NCBI GenBank assembly: GCA_938092005.1
Contig: CALKOU010000004.1
Coordinates: forward strand, 1 to 64,000
Length of the DNA: 64,000 nt
Direction of reading: 5' to 3'
Source of the DNA: an uncultured Flavobacteriaceae bacterium
Lineage (GTDB): Bacteria; Bacteroidota; Bacteroidia; Flavobacteriales; Flavobacteriaceae
In this document: one piece after another, positions 33,379 to 43,600 of the stretch
Layout: each line of letters begins with the position of its first letter
How positions within the stretch are numbered: the first letter of the stretch is position 1
Made by a program: the position numbers and the translations under genes
Notes under the pieces: generated by a model
What the model was told of the DNA's origin: nothing
The model's database searches: none
The model's input: only the letters and a program-made list of their open reading frames with translations

Positions 33379-34197
33379 ATGGAAAAAATCAAATCATTCT
33401 TTCAGTATAATATCGGAATTGGCGACGCTCAATTGAGTGTTGGGTCATTTTTGGTTTGGGTTTTTGTCATTATTGCATTGTCGTTTTTCTTACGTACAGC
33501 CCGCAAAATCTTAAGCCGTAAATTATCCCCTGAACGAAGGGGCAAGTTCAAACCTATTTTCTCGTTTTTTAACTATTCGATTTACACGGTTGTCGTATTG
33601 TTGGCCTTGCAAAATGCGGGTGTAAATTTAACAGCGCTATTAGCTGCATCTGCCGCTTTGTTGGTTGGTGTTGGTTTTGCGTTGCAAACCTTTTTTCAGG
33701 ATATCATATCTGGTATTTTTATTTTGATTGATCAAACGGTTCATGTGGGTGACATCATTGAACTCAATGATAAAGTGGGTCGCGTTGAAAAAATAACACT
33801 TCGTACCACACGAGCAGTGACTCGAGACAACAAAGTGCTTATTATTCCCAATCATAAATATTTAACAACAACCCTGTTCAATTGGACAGAGAACAATAAA
33901 GTTACTGGGGAAGCCATAGACATTGGTGTGGCATATGGTACAGACGTTGACAAATTCAAAGAAGTCATGTTGGAAACTGCTAAAAAACACCCCGATGTCA
34001 TGAGCACTAAAGCGCCTGTGTTGCTGTTTCAAAATTTTGGTGATAGTAGCCTAGACTTTACACTTATCGTGTTTACTAAAGATGCATTCAAGGGGGCAAT
34101 TGTTAAAAGTGATTTGCGGTATGCTATTGAAAAAGCACTTAAAGAACACAATATTGAGATTCCTTTTCCACAGCGTGTTATTCATACATCCAGCTAA
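33379..34197 (+). CDS. Small-conductance mechanosensitive channel (MscS family)
   Basis: The 272-residue protein has N-terminal helices, a Gly/Ala-rich pore helix (LLAASAALLVGVGFALQTFFQDIISGIF), and the cytoplasmic MscS domain with VGDIIELNDKVGRVEKITLRTT and a VLIIPNHKYLTT segment, followed by an alpha/beta C-terminal domain. MscS channels open under membrane tension to protect from osmotic downshock. The regulator gene starts on the base after its stop, so the two are linked. Confidence 0.92.
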   Translation: MEKIKSFFQYNIGIGDAQLSVGSFLVWVFVIIALSFFLRTARKILSRKLSPERRGKFKPIFSFFNYSIYTVVVLLALQNAGVNLTALLAASAALLVGVGFALQTFFQDIISGIFILIDQTVHVGDIIELNDKVGRVEKITLRTTRAVTRDNKVLIIPNHKYLTTTLFNWTENNKVTGEAIDIGVAYGTDVDKFKEVMLETAKKHPDVMSTKAPVLLFQNFGDSSLDFTLIVFTKDAFKGAIVKSDLRYAIEKALKEHNIEIPFPQRVIHTSS

Positions 34198-35346
34198 ATG
34201 GCACATATCTTAATTGTCGAGGACGAAGCAAATATCCGTCGTGTATTGAAAAAAATTTTAATAGATGTGGATACGTCTTTCCATATTACTGAAGCTGCTG
34301 ATGGTGTTGAAGCTATTTCGCTGATAGACACCAAAACCTTCGATCTTATTTTATGCGATATCAAGATGCCCAAACGAGATGGTATTGAGGTGCTTGAACA
34401 CGCCCAAAAAACAACGCCCAACACTGCTGTTGTCATGATCTCTGGTCATGGCGATTTGGAAACTGCAGTAAAGGCAATGCGCATGGGGGCATATGATTAT
34501 ATTTCAAAGCCACCTGATTTAAACCACCTATTGCAAACCGTCAATGCTGCGCTGAAGAAGCCTGAAATATCTAAAAATACAACCAAGAAGGTATCGGTTC
34601 CCAAAAAGTACACAATGATTGGAGACTCAAAGGCACTTCATAAAATTCATATTATGGTAGATAAGGTTGCGCCTACCATGGCACGTGTAATGATTCAAGG
34701 TCCAAATGGGAGTGGAAAAGAATTAGTGGCACGTGCACTGCACTTCAAGGGCAATCGTGCAGATGGCCCTTTTGTTGAAGTCAACTGTGCTGCCATTCCG
34801 TCGGAACTTATTGAAAGCGAACTTTTTGGCCACATGAAAGGTGCTTTTACATCGGCTCATAAAGATCGAAAAGGAACTTTTGAACAAGCCCAGGGGGGTA
34901 CCCTTTTTTTAGACGAAATAGGCGATATGAGTTTAGCGGCACAAGCCAAAGTATTGCGCGCATTTGAAGAACACAAAATTCAGCGCGTGGGAAGTGATAA
35001 AACCATTGCGGTAGATGTTCGTGTGATTGCTGCTACAAATAAAAATCTTAAAGAAGAAATTACACAAAACCGTTTTCGTGAAGATTTGTATCACCGCCTA
35101 GCTGTAATTGAAATTCAAGTACCCGCTTTAAACGATAGAAAAGACGACATCCCGTTATTGGCGCATCATTTTTTATCGCAATTAAGTCCAAAAAAGGAAC
35201 TTGCACCTGATGCTGTTGATGCACTCAAAAAAATCGATTGGACGGGTAATATTCGTCAATTACGTAATTTTATTGAACGTTTACATATTTTAAGTGAACA
35301 TCAAATATCAGCACAAGACGTTTTAACATATACTTTGACTACCTAA
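34198..35346 (+). CDS. NtrC-type sigma-54 activator without a DNA-binding domain
   Basis: The 382-residue protein has a receiver domain (VEDE start, phospho-acceptor Asp54 in ILCDIKMP, Lys in ISKPPD) and an AAA+ sigma-54 activation domain (QGPNGSGKE Walker A, LFLDEIGDM Walker B). The sigma-54 contact loop reads GAFTSA near residue 215 in place of the usual GAFTGA. The chain stops shortly after the GNIRQLRNFIERL segment, so the Fis-type helix-turn-helix is missing. It may act from solution or through another protein. No histidine kinase gene is adjacent. It follows mscS directly. Confidence 0.9.
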   Translation: MAHILIVEDEANIRRVLKKILIDVDTSFHITEAADGVEAISLIDTKTFDLILCDIKMPKRDGIEVLEHAQKTTPNTAVVMISGHGDLETAVKAMRMGAYDYISKPPDLNHLLQTVNAALKKPEISKNTTKKVSVPKKYTMIGDSKALHKIHIMVDKVAPTMARVMIQGPNGSGKELVARALHFKGNRADGPFVEVNCAAIPSELIESELFGHMKGAFTSAHKDRKGTFEQAQGGTLFLDEIGDMSLAAQAKVLRAFEEHKIQRVGSDKTIAVDVRVIAATNKNLKEEITQNRFREDLYHRLAVIEIQVPALNDRKDDIPLLAHHFLSQLSPKKELAPDAVDALKKIDWTGNIRQLRNFIERLHILSEHQISAQDVLTYTLTT

Positions 35347-35349
35347 CAT

Positions 35350-36753
35350 ATGACACGACTATTTTTCCTTCTTTTTATAGGTGCTTTTTTACATGCTCAA
35401 CCCTTTGTCGAGGATCAAAAAAAAATCAAAAATTTTTATGACACTTCGTTGTTAGAAGGTCAATCCTATGAGTGGTTGGATTATTTGTCAAACAGGATTG
35501 GTAGCAGATTATCGGGGTCTCTAGGTGCAGAACGTGCTGTTGCATGGACAAAATCAGTATTGGATTCACTGGGTCTAGATCGCGTATACTTACAGCCTGT
35601 TAAAGTGCCTAAATGGGTACGTGGTTCAAAAGAATTTGCACGTATTGAAACAGCACCAGGTGTTACTTTTAATGTTCCCATTACTGCGCTTGGTGGCTCG
35701 GTAGCTACTCCTTCTGTTGGGTTAAAAGCAGCTGTAGTTGAGGTGCAGGGCATCGAAGATTTGGCAGCATTAGGGCGTGAAAAAATTGAAGGGAAAATCG
35801 TGTTTTACAACCGTCCCATGCAAGCCAACTTGATTAGTACTTTTCAGGCTTATTCCGGCTGTGTTGACCAACGTTATGACGGTGCTCGTGAGGCAAGTGA
35901 ATATGGTGCTGTGGGCGTCATTGTGCGCTCCATGAATTTACGTTTAGATGATTTACCTCATACGGGTTCTATGAGCTATGGCGATCAACCCGTATACAAA
36001 CGTGTTCCCGCTGCTGCGATCAGTACAAACGCAGCTGAGAAGCTTAGTTATTTATTGAAACTTGAACCAAATCTTAAGTTTTTGTTTCGTCAGCAGTGTA
36101 AAACCTACCCAGATGTATGGTCTAGCAATGTTATTGGTGAGATTAAAGGCAGTACTTTTCCTAACGAGATTATTGTTGTTGGTGGGCATTTAGATTCCTG
36201 GGATTTGGGTGATGGCGCACACGATGACGGGGCTGGTGTGGTGCAATCTATGGAAGTGTTACGCTTATTTAAAGCAACAGGCTACAAGCCCAAACGTACC
36301 ATTAGAGTAGTGTTATTCATGAATGAAGAAAATGGTCTTCGCGGCGGAAATGCCTATGCCGATAGTGCGTTGCAAAACAATGAAGCGCATATTTTTGCAT
36401 TGGAGTCCGATGCGGGTGGCTTTACACCACGAGGTTTTTCCTTTACATGCGCTGATGAGGAGTTCGCACAAGTGGAATCATGGAAACCATTATTCAAACC
36501 TTACCTTATTCATTACTTCGAAAAGGGGGGGAGCGGTGCAGATGTTAGACCCCTCAAAAACAAATACAATGTTTTGGCAGGCTTACGTCCTGATTCGCAA
36601 CGCTATTTTGATCACCACCATGCCGAAAACGACACTTTTGACGCCGTAAACAAACGGGAGCTAGAGCTTGGTGCAGCAACCATGACATCCCTAGTTTACC
36701 TATATGACAAATACGGACTTGTTTTGCCTCGCACGAACTCATTTGCGCGCTAA
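35350..36753 (+). CDS. M28 family metallopeptidase (carboxypeptidase Q-like), exported
   Basis: The 467-residue protein has a signal peptide (FFLLFIGAFLHAQ), a PA-like inserted domain in the first half, and the M28 catalytic domain in the second: VVGGHLDSWDLGDGAHDDGAG holds the first zinc His and the bridging Asp, FMNEENGLRGG the catalytic Glu pair, ALESDAGG the next Asp and FDHHHAENDTFD the last His. Related enzymes remove C-terminal or N-terminal residues of short peptides. It begins 3 nt after the NtrC-type gene and 11 nt before a MATE transporter. Confidence 0.9.
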   Translation: MTRLFFLLFIGAFLHAQPFVEDQKKIKNFYDTSLLEGQSYEWLDYLSNRIGSRLSGSLGAERAVAWTKSVLDSLGLDRVYLQPVKVPKWVRGSKEFARIETAPGVTFNVPITALGGSVATPSVGLKAAVVEVQGIEDLAALGREKIEGKIVFYNRPMQANLISTFQAYSGCVDQRYDGAREASEYGAVGVIVRSMNLRLDDLPHTGSMSYGDQPVYKRVPAAAISTNAAEKLSYLLKLEPNLKFLFRQQCKTYPDVWSSNVIGEIKGSTFPNEIIVVGGHLDSWDLGDGAHDDGAGVVQSMEVLRLFKATGYKPKRTIRVVLFMNEENGLRGGNAYADSALQNNEAHIFALESDAGGFTPRGFSFTCADEEFAQVESWKPLFKPYLIHYFEKGGSGADVRPLKNKYNVLAGLRPDSQRYFDHHHAENDTFDAVNKRELELGAATMTSLVYLYDKYGLVLPRTNSFAR

Positions 36754-36764
36754 CTCATTATTAA

Positions 36765-38129
36765 ATGCTCCGCCAATACACAAAAGAATTTGCTACAAAC
36801 TTACGTTTGGCTTGGCCTGTAATGCTAGGCATGGTTGGTCACACCCTTGTACAGTTTGTCGATAACGTTATGGTGGGGCAGTTAGGAACAACAGAACTGG
36901 CTGCCATATCATTAGGAAATAGTTTTGTGTTTATTGCTATGGCAATTGGTATTGGTTTTTCTACTGCCATTACCCCTCTTATTGCCGAAGCGGATGCTGC
37001 TAAAAATCAAAGCACCCTTCAAAAGGTGTTGCAGGAAGGCATTCGTTTGTGTATTATCTTGGGTGTTGTGTTGTTTTTAGGGGTTTATATAGCTAAGCCA
37101 TTATTGTTTAAAATGGGGCAAGAACCCGAAGTGGTTGCGCTTGCGTTTCCTTACTTAAACTGGGTGGCTTTTTCACTCATTCCGCTTGTTGTCTTTCAAG
37201 CGTTTAAACAATTTTCGGATGGAATGTCCCTTACACGCTACTCCATGTATGCTACCATACTGGCTAATGTGGTCAATGTTATCATAAACTATGTTCTCAT
37301 TTTTGGTATTTGGATATTTCCAAAATGGGGCGTTACGGGTGCTGCTGTAGGTACACTAGCCTCGCGTGTTACCATGCTTGTTTTTATTGTTGTGCTGCTC
37401 TTGCGTGATCCGCGAACCGCTGCTGTTATGCGTAAATTAGTGCCTAGAGCTACCCACCTAAAAGAATTGAGGCAATTGCTAAAACTTGGACTTCCATCTT
37501 CACTTCAAATGTTTTTTGAGGTGAGCTTTTTCACATTTGCCGTATGGGTATGTGGTTTTTTAAGCAAAGACGCACAAGCAGCGAACCAAATTGCATTAAA
37601 CCTATCTTCCATGACGTTTATGATAGCTATGGGGCTTAGCGTTGCTGCCACCATTCGCGTAGGCAACCAAAAAGGATTAGGTGCTTTTAAGGAGCTAAAA
37701 CGGATTGCACTTTCTGTGTTTTTACTTACGCTACTGCTCGATGTGCTGTTTGCTGCGTTTTTTATTCTTTCTAATGATTGGCTTCCGTGGTTATATCTTG
37801 ATGCTGATACAGGACTGGACACCTATGCCGTTGCTGAATTAGCGGCTTCATTGCTCTTTATTTCAGCCTTTTTTCAGATTTTTGATGGCGCACAAGTGGT
37901 TGCTCTGGGTAGTTTGCGTGGCTTACAAGATGTTCGTATTCCTACATGGATTACTTTTTTAGCATATGGACTAACGGGAGTCCCCGTGATGTTGTATTTG
38001 AGCCTACGCACATCGCTGGGCGCTAACGGAGTATGGATTGGTTTGTGTTTCGGGCTGGTAGTTTCGTCGTTGTTGTTGTATCTTCGTTTCCGTTATCTAT
38101 CTAATAAATTAATACACATTCATGAGTAA
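36765..38129 (+). CDS. MATE family multidrug/Na+ antiporter
   Basis: The 454-residue membrane protein has twelve predicted helices in two related halves. Family features include MLGMVGHTLVQFVDNVMVGQLGTTELAAISLGNS in helix 1 and the QAANQIALNLSSMTFMIAMGLSVAATIRVGN block in helix 7/8. MATE proteins export cationic compounds using Na+ or H+. It overlaps the next small gene by 8 nt. Confidence 0.93.
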   Translation: MLRQYTKEFATNLRLAWPVMLGMVGHTLVQFVDNVMVGQLGTTELAAISLGNSFVFIAMAIGIGFSTAITPLIAEADAAKNQSTLQKVLQEGIRLCIILGVVLFLGVYIAKPLLFKMGQEPEVVALAFPYLNWVAFSLIPLVVFQAFKQFSDGMSLTRYSMYATILANVVNVIINYVLIFGIWIFPKWGVTGAAVGTLASRVTMLVFIVVLLLRDPRTAAVMRKLVPRATHLKELRQLLKLGLPSSLQMFFEVSFFTFAVWVCGFLSKDAQAANQIALNLSSMTFMIAMGLSVAATIRVGNQKGLGAFKELKRIALSVFLLTLLLDVLFAAFFILSNDWLPWLYLDADTGLDTYAVAELAASLLFISAFFQIFDGAQVVALGSLRGLQDVRIPTWITFLAYGLTGVPVMLYLSLRTSLGANGVWIGLCFGLVVSSLLLYLRFRYLSNKLIHIHE

Positions 38130-38355
38130 TAGCCTTCCAGCATTTTTGCTTGCTGATAACTCCAATCATCCTGAAGATGTTTTTGTAGTACACACGCAAT
38201 TCCCTCGATTTATTTTAAATCTTTCCAATGATGATTTGGAGTGGTGGGAAACGTTTAGCAAAGAAGATAAAGAACAGGCTACAGGAGAGGTTGCACATTG
38301 GATTGAGGAAGCAACGGCTTTTTACGACAATGAAATTAAGCAGTACAAAGACTGA
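38122..38355 (+). CDS. Small conserved acidic protein of unknown function
   Basis: The 77-residue protein is acidic and soluble, with VVHTQFPRFILNLSNDDLEWWETF and HWIEEATAFYDNEIKQ as the most distinctive parts. It looks like a small family present in flavobacteria; no function is known to me. It overlaps MATE by 8 nt at its start and shares one base with the PAP2 gene at its end, so it is part of the same transcript. Confidence 0.7.
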   Translation: MSNSLPAFLLADNSNHPEDVFVVHTQFPRFILNLSNDDLEWWETFSKEDKEQATGEVAHWIEEATAFYDNEIKQYKD

Positions 38356-38915
38356 TGGAGCAACTCTTACAATGGGATCAAGACCTTTTTTTATGGCTTA
38401 ACGGCCTTGGGTCATCTCCGTTTGACGCTTTTTGGATGTTTGTTACCAACAAAAAAAACACCATTGCTTTCTATGTTATCGTAACGGCAATTTGCAGCAG
38501 GTGGTTGGGCTGGAAAAACACCCTTTGGTTTCTCCTTACTATTGGACTTCTTATCACCTTCACAGACCAAATAACAAACCTCTTTAAAGATGGGTTTCAA
38601 CGTTTACGCCCCTGTCACGAACCAGAAGTGAAAGATGCAATGCGTTTGGTAAAACCTAGCTGTGGCGGTACATACGGTTACTTTTCAGGTCATGCTTCCA
38701 ACTCATTTGCCATTGCTACCTTCTTTGTTATGTTACTAGCCAAACGTTTTAGCGTCTTGTACGGCCTTTTTGTGTTTGCGGCATTAGTGGCTTACAGTCG
38801 TATCTATATTGGGGTGCATTATCCGTTAGATGTGCTTAGTGGTGCGCTTTTTGGTATTTTTGGTGGGTGGTTATTTGCTAAAATCTATTTGAGATTTATT
38901 CCAAATCCGCTTTAA
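38355..38915 (+). CDS. PAP2 family membrane phosphatase
   Basis: The 186-residue protein has about five helices and the three PAP2 motifs: KDGFQRLRPC (KxxxxxxRP), SGHASN (PSGH-type, with the acid-base His) and SRIYIGVHYPLDV (SRxxxxxHxxxD) with the nucleophile His. Such enzymes dephosphorylate lipid phosphates such as undecaprenyl pyrophosphate or phosphatidic acid. Its last 20 nt overlap the convergent msrA gene. Confidence 0.92.
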   Translation: MEQLLQWDQDLFLWLNGLGSSPFDAFWMFVTNKKNTIAFYVIVTAICSRWLGWKNTLWFLLTIGLLITFTDQITNLFKDGFQRLRPCHEPEVKDAMRLVKPSCGGTYGYFSGHASNSFAIATFFVMLLAKRFSVLYGLFVFAALVAYSRIYIGVHYPLDVLSGALFGIFGGWLFAKIYLRFIPNPL

Positions 38916-39546
38916 TAAGTTCTGGATACGCTTGAAGAAACCTACTCACTCTGGGTTTTGAAACAGCTTTTATGTACGGATTATTGGGGTTGTTTTTTTC
39001 ATAATCTTGATGATAATCCTCAGCCTGATAGAATACCTCAAATTTTTTAACCTCAGTTACGATTGGATTTTGATAACGCTTTGCAGCTTGTAACTTTTGA
39101 ATGATATTTTCAATAGTATTTTTTTCTTCCAAAGTTTTATAGAATGCAATTGAACGGTAGTGTGTGCCTTTGTCAGGACCTTGTCGGTTTAACGTTGTGG
39201 GGTCATGGGAACCAAAAAACGCGTACACCAACGTCTCAAAGGAAACCTTTTTTGGATCATATATTACTTTTATGGTTTCTGCATGTCCCGTTCTTCCCGT
39301 TACTACTTGCTTGTAATTAGGATTTTTGGTTTGACCACCTGCATAACCAGAAATCACTTCCGCAACTCCGGCAATATGTTCATAAACAGCCTCTACGCAC
39401 CAAAAACATCCTGAAGCAAAATAAGCAACTGCTTGCTCTTGCGATACGGCGTAGTTTTTTTGCGCAACAGGTTTTGGATTATCTACAGGCTTAGGTGCTG
39501 CTAATGTACATGCCGAGAAGAAAAGTGAGAAGGAGAGAAGACGCAT
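38896..39546 (-). CDS. msrA: Peptide-methionine (S)-S-oxide reductase, lipoprotein form
   Basis: From the Met at 39546 the protein has 216 residues with a lipobox FSAC (Cys13), so it is exported. The active-site motif is GCFWC (Cys47 nucleophile), followed by VYEHIAGVAEVISGYAGG, GHAETIKVIYDP and RSIAFYKT. MsrA reduces methionine-S-sulfoxide in oxidised proteins. It lies 4 nt after a glycosyltransferase gene on the same strand, and its 3' end overlaps PAP2 by 20 nt on the opposite strand. A longer frame upstream overlaps the glycosyltransferase and is less likely. Confidence 0.94.
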   Translation of the reverse strand: MRLLSFSLFFSACTLAAPKPVDNPKPVAQKNYAVSQEQAVAYFASGCFWCVEAVYEHIAGVAEVISGYAGGQTKNPNYKQVVTGRTGHAETIKVIYDPKKVSFETLVYAFFGSHDPTTLNRQGPDKGTHYRSIAFYKTLEEKNTIENIIQKLQAAKRYQNPIVTEVKKFEVFYQAEDYHQDYEKNNPNNPYIKAVSKPRVSRFLQAYPELIKADLE

Positions 39547-39550
39547 AGCG

Positions 39551-40660
39551 TTAGGTGTTTTTAAATAATTCAGAAAACAATGTGCAAAAATACTGCCAAC
39601 TTTTAGATTCCCGTAGTACTTCAAAAGCAGCAGGGTCAGAAAAGGTTTTTTGTTGCAATAATGCTGTTGCTATGGTCTCCGATAAAGCTGTTGGATTTGG
39701 TGCAGAAACCAAGCCCGTATTCACGGTTATGCTCTCTGCTAAACCACCTACTTGCGTCACAATACTGGGTTTTGAAAAATGTATTGCCATGGGAGTTATA
39801 CCACTTTGGGTGGCACTTTTATAAGGTTGAACGACCCAATCACACGCTGAAAACCATAGTGCTATTGCTTTGTTAGACACAAATCGATCATGAAACAATA
39901 CCATGTCATCCACCTTGAGCCTTGCTGCAAGTGTGCGATATGTTGATAAGGGTTCATAGGGTTCTCCTACTACCAGTAAGCGCACATTTGGATGCTTTTC
40001 TTTAAGCTGCGGTAGGCTTTTTATAAGAATATCCAATCCTTTATAAGGACGAATCAATCCAAAAAATAACAAGTATTTATGGCTGTTGCTTAACCCCAAA
40101 TCTTGTAGTGCTTTTTCTTTTGAAAGCGGTTTTGGGAGTTGGGTGTTAATGGGATGGAAAAGTGTGTGAATCGTCTTCTCTGTTTGTTTTTTCAGATTAT
40201 CAGCAACAGCCGTTGACATGCATAACACTTCATCTATGCGTTTAAGAAAGGATTTTAGTAAAAACTCATCTAAAGGTTTACGCTCATGTGGTATTGCATT
40301 ATCAATCCATGCTATTTTTTTAACGGCAATACATTTTGCAATTACAACATAGGATAGTGCTAGCCAAGGCGTCCAATATCGAAACACAACAAGCCTGGGG
40401 TTTAGTGCCTTTATTCTTTTAGCCGTTTTCCACCACGACAGCGGATGCAGCGTGTTTATGGTTTGGTGTGCAGGTTTTGATAATGGTGTTTTTTCATCTG
40501 AAAAAGGTGTCTTTCCTGGGAATAAAATACGAGGATATAGTAGTGAAAATGAAAAAATAACAACTTCCTCTCCTTGCGCTTCAAGAGCGCTAACAAAAGC
40601 ATTGTTGGTATCTGCTATACCACCTCGATAGGGAAATACAGGACCAACGACAACAATCAT
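39551..40660 (-). CDS. Glycosyltransferase (GT4-like, GT-B fold)
   Basis: The 369-residue protein has a GT-B layout: an N-terminal half starting VVVGPVFPYRGGIADTNNA, then a C-terminal nucleotide-sugar half with LLFFGLIRPYKGLDILIKSLPQL, VVGEPYEP, and a late QSGITPMAIHFSKPSIVTQVGGLAE (the E-x7-E-like donor site). No signal peptide is seen, so it probably works at the inner face of the membrane, adding a sugar to a lipid or polysaccharide precursor. It begins 1 nt after secA and is followed by msrA. Sugar specificity is unknown. Confidence 0.85.
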   Translation of the reverse strand: MIVVVGPVFPYRGGIADTNNAFVSALEAQGEEVVIFSFSLLYPRILFPGKTPFSDEKTPLSKPAHQTINTLHPLSWWKTAKRIKALNPRLVVFRYWTPWLALSYVVIAKCIAVKKIAWIDNAIPHERKPLDEFLLKSFLKRIDEVLCMSTAVADNLKKQTEKTIHTLFHPINTQLPKPLSKEKALQDLGLSNSHKYLLFFGLIRPYKGLDILIKSLPQLKEKHPNVRLLVVGEPYEPLSTYRTLAARLKVDDMVLFHDRFVSNKAIALWFSACDWVVQPYKSATQSGITPMAIHFSKPSIVTQVGGLAESITVNTGLVSAPNPTALSETIATALLQQKTFSDPAAFEVLRESKSWQYFCTLFSELFKNT

Positions 40661-40661
40661 G

Positions 40662-43600
40662 TTAGTTGTGTTCGATGAGCACCCATTCGCCTTTAGAAAG
40701 TAAGGGTTCTGCTTGTTTGAATTTTACTGTTTTACGTTCGCCACTAACAACATTTTGAATGTCAACACGTTCGTTACGTCCAATTTTAGGCCGCTCACGG
40801 GTTATGGTTTCTTGTTTTTCAGCTGTTGGTCTACCCGAATGTTGCGAAGCTTTACGCATGGCTTGCTGATCTTGATTCAATACTTCTTCTTTAGAAGTGC
40901 TAACTCGTTCTTTTCGTCGCGTTGATCTTGCCTCGCGAATGGTACTCGCGTCTTGTGTTGGTAGTCCGCCTTTAAATAAAAATGAAATAATATCTCGATT
41001 AACAGTATCCATAAAGACACTGAACAACTCAAAAGATTCAAATTTGTAGATAAGCAATGGATCTTTTTGTTCATGCACGGCCAGCTGAACCGATTGCTTT
41101 AATTCATCCATTTTACGGAGATGATCTTTCCACGACTCATCAATAATGGCAAGACTTATATTCTTTTCAAAGTCTCGAATGAGGTTCTTTCCTTCGCTTT
41201 CAAACGATTTTTCTAAATCACTGACAACGTTTAGGGTCTTTATCCCATCGGTAAAAGGCACCACAATGCGCTTAAAGGTGTTGCTTTGATTTTGATAAAC
41301 ATCCTTAATAACAGGGAACACACGTGCTGCATTTTCCTCCATTTTTTGGTGATAATGCGCTAGCACCGCTTGGTAAACCGATTCTGTAAGTTGTTGTGCT
41401 GTTTGATTTTCAAAGTCTGCCGCAGTAATGGGGCTGGTAAGAGAGAACAAACGAATAAGTTCAAACTCAAATTGTTTGTAATCTTTATTGGCAAGGTTAA
41501 CCGAGCAAATTTGATCACAAGTATCGTAAATCATGTTGGCGATGTCCAGCTGCAATCGTTCTCCGTTGAGGGCGTTATAACGACGTTTGTAAATTACTTC
41601 ACGCTGCGCGTTCATCACATCATCATATTCAAGCAAGCGTTTGCGAATACCAAAGTTGTTTTCCTCTACCTTCTTTTGTGCACGTTCAATGGACCGAGTC
41701 ATCATGCCGGCTTGAATTACTTCGCCTTCTTTGTGTCCCATACGATCCATCATTTTGGAGATACGTTCAGAACCAAACAAACGCATTAAATTATCTTCAA
41801 GCGAAACGTAAAACTGCGAACTACCTGGGTCTCCCTGACGGCCTGCACGCCCTCTTAGCTGACGGTCAACACGTCTAGAATCGTGACGTTCTGTACCAAT
41901 GATGGCCAAACCACCTGCAGCCTTGACTTTATCGTTGATTTTAATGTCCGTACCACGTCCTGCCATGTTGGTTGCTATGGTAACAACCCCAGCATTACCT
42001 GCTTCGGCAACGACATCCGCTTCTTTTTTATGAAGCTTCGCATTCAATACATTGTGCTTTACTTTACGAATGTCTAGCATCCTGCTTAAAAGCTCTGAAA
42101 TCTCAACGGAGGTTGTACCTATCAAAACGGGTCGTCCAGCTTGTGAAAGCTCGGTAACGTGTTCAATAACAGCATTGTATTTTTCCCGCTTTGTTTTGTA
42201 GATAAGATCGTTTTCGTCTTTTCGAGCAATAGGTTTATTTGTTGGAATTTCAATCACATCCAATTTATAGATTTCCCAAAACTCCCCTGCTTCAGTAATA
42301 GCAGTACCTGTCATTCCAGATAGTTTGCGGTACATGCGGAAGTAGTTTTGAAGCGTAATGGTCGCAAAGGTTTGCGTAGCTGCTTCAATCTTTACATCTT
42401 CTTTTGCTTCAATGGCTTGATGCAACCCGTCAGAATAACGACGCCCGTCCATAATACGTCCGGTCTGCTCATCTACAATTTTGACTTGATTTTCCATTAC
42501 CACATAAGCAACGTCTTTTTCGAATAGGGTATAGGCTTTTAGCAATTGGTTCATACTGTGAATACGCTCACTCTTAACGCTAAATTCTTTAAAAAGCTCC
42601 TCTTTTTCTTTTGCTTCTTCTTCGGGTTCTTTGCCCTGTTGCTCAATAGCTAATATGGCACTTCCTAGGTCTGGTAGTACAAAAAAGTCAGCATCGTCTT
42701 CGTCTTTTGATAAGTATTCAACTCCTTTGTCAGTAAGTTCAATTTGATTGTTTTTCTCATCAATAACAAAAAGTAAGTCAGCATCTACTTTAGGCATCTC
42801 ACGATTGTTGTCCTGCATGTAGAACCCTTCGGTTTTCTGTAAAAGTTGACGAATCCCTTCTTGACTTAAGAATTTGATTAGCGCTTTATTTTTTGGGAGT
42901 CCACGATAAACACGTAACAGCAACAATCCTCCTTCTTTAGTATTACCTTCGCTAATCAATTTTTTAGCTTGCGCTAAGACGGTGGTTAAGTGCTGGCGTT
43001 GTTGTGAAACAAGCGACGAAATTTTAGGTTTTAATGCATTAAATTCATGTCTGTCGCCATCTGGAACAGGTCCTGAAATAATTAACGGCGTACGGGCATC
43101 ATCAACAAGGACAGAGTCTACCTCATCTACTATGGCATAGTTATGAGGACGTTGTACAAGGTCGTCTATCGAATGCGCCATATTATCACGCAAATAATCA
43201 AATCCAAATTCGTTGTTGGTACCGTAAGTGATGTCTGCTTTGTAAGCGTTTCTTCTTTCTTCGGAGTTTGGTTTGTGGTAATCAATACAATCTACCGACA
43301 TACCATGGAACTCAAAAATGGGTGCCATCCATGCGCTATCTCGTTTAGCCAGATAGTCGTTTACCGTTACTAAATGAACACCTGACCCTGATAGAGCATT
43401 TAGGTAAACGGGGAGTGTAGCGACTAAGGTTTTTCCTTCACCCGTTTGCATTTCGGCAATTTTACCTTGATGCAATGCAATGCCTCCAATGAGTTGCACA
43501 TCGTAGTGTACCATGTCCCAAGTCACTGATTTGCCAGCGGCATCCCATGCATTGGCCCAAAGTGCCATATCTCCCTTTATTTTTACGTTTGATTTTGTAG

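Noticed and set aside
41370-41789. 139-codon antisense frame inside secA
   Set aside because: It overlaps conserved SecA helicase sequence; the translation has no recognisable domain.
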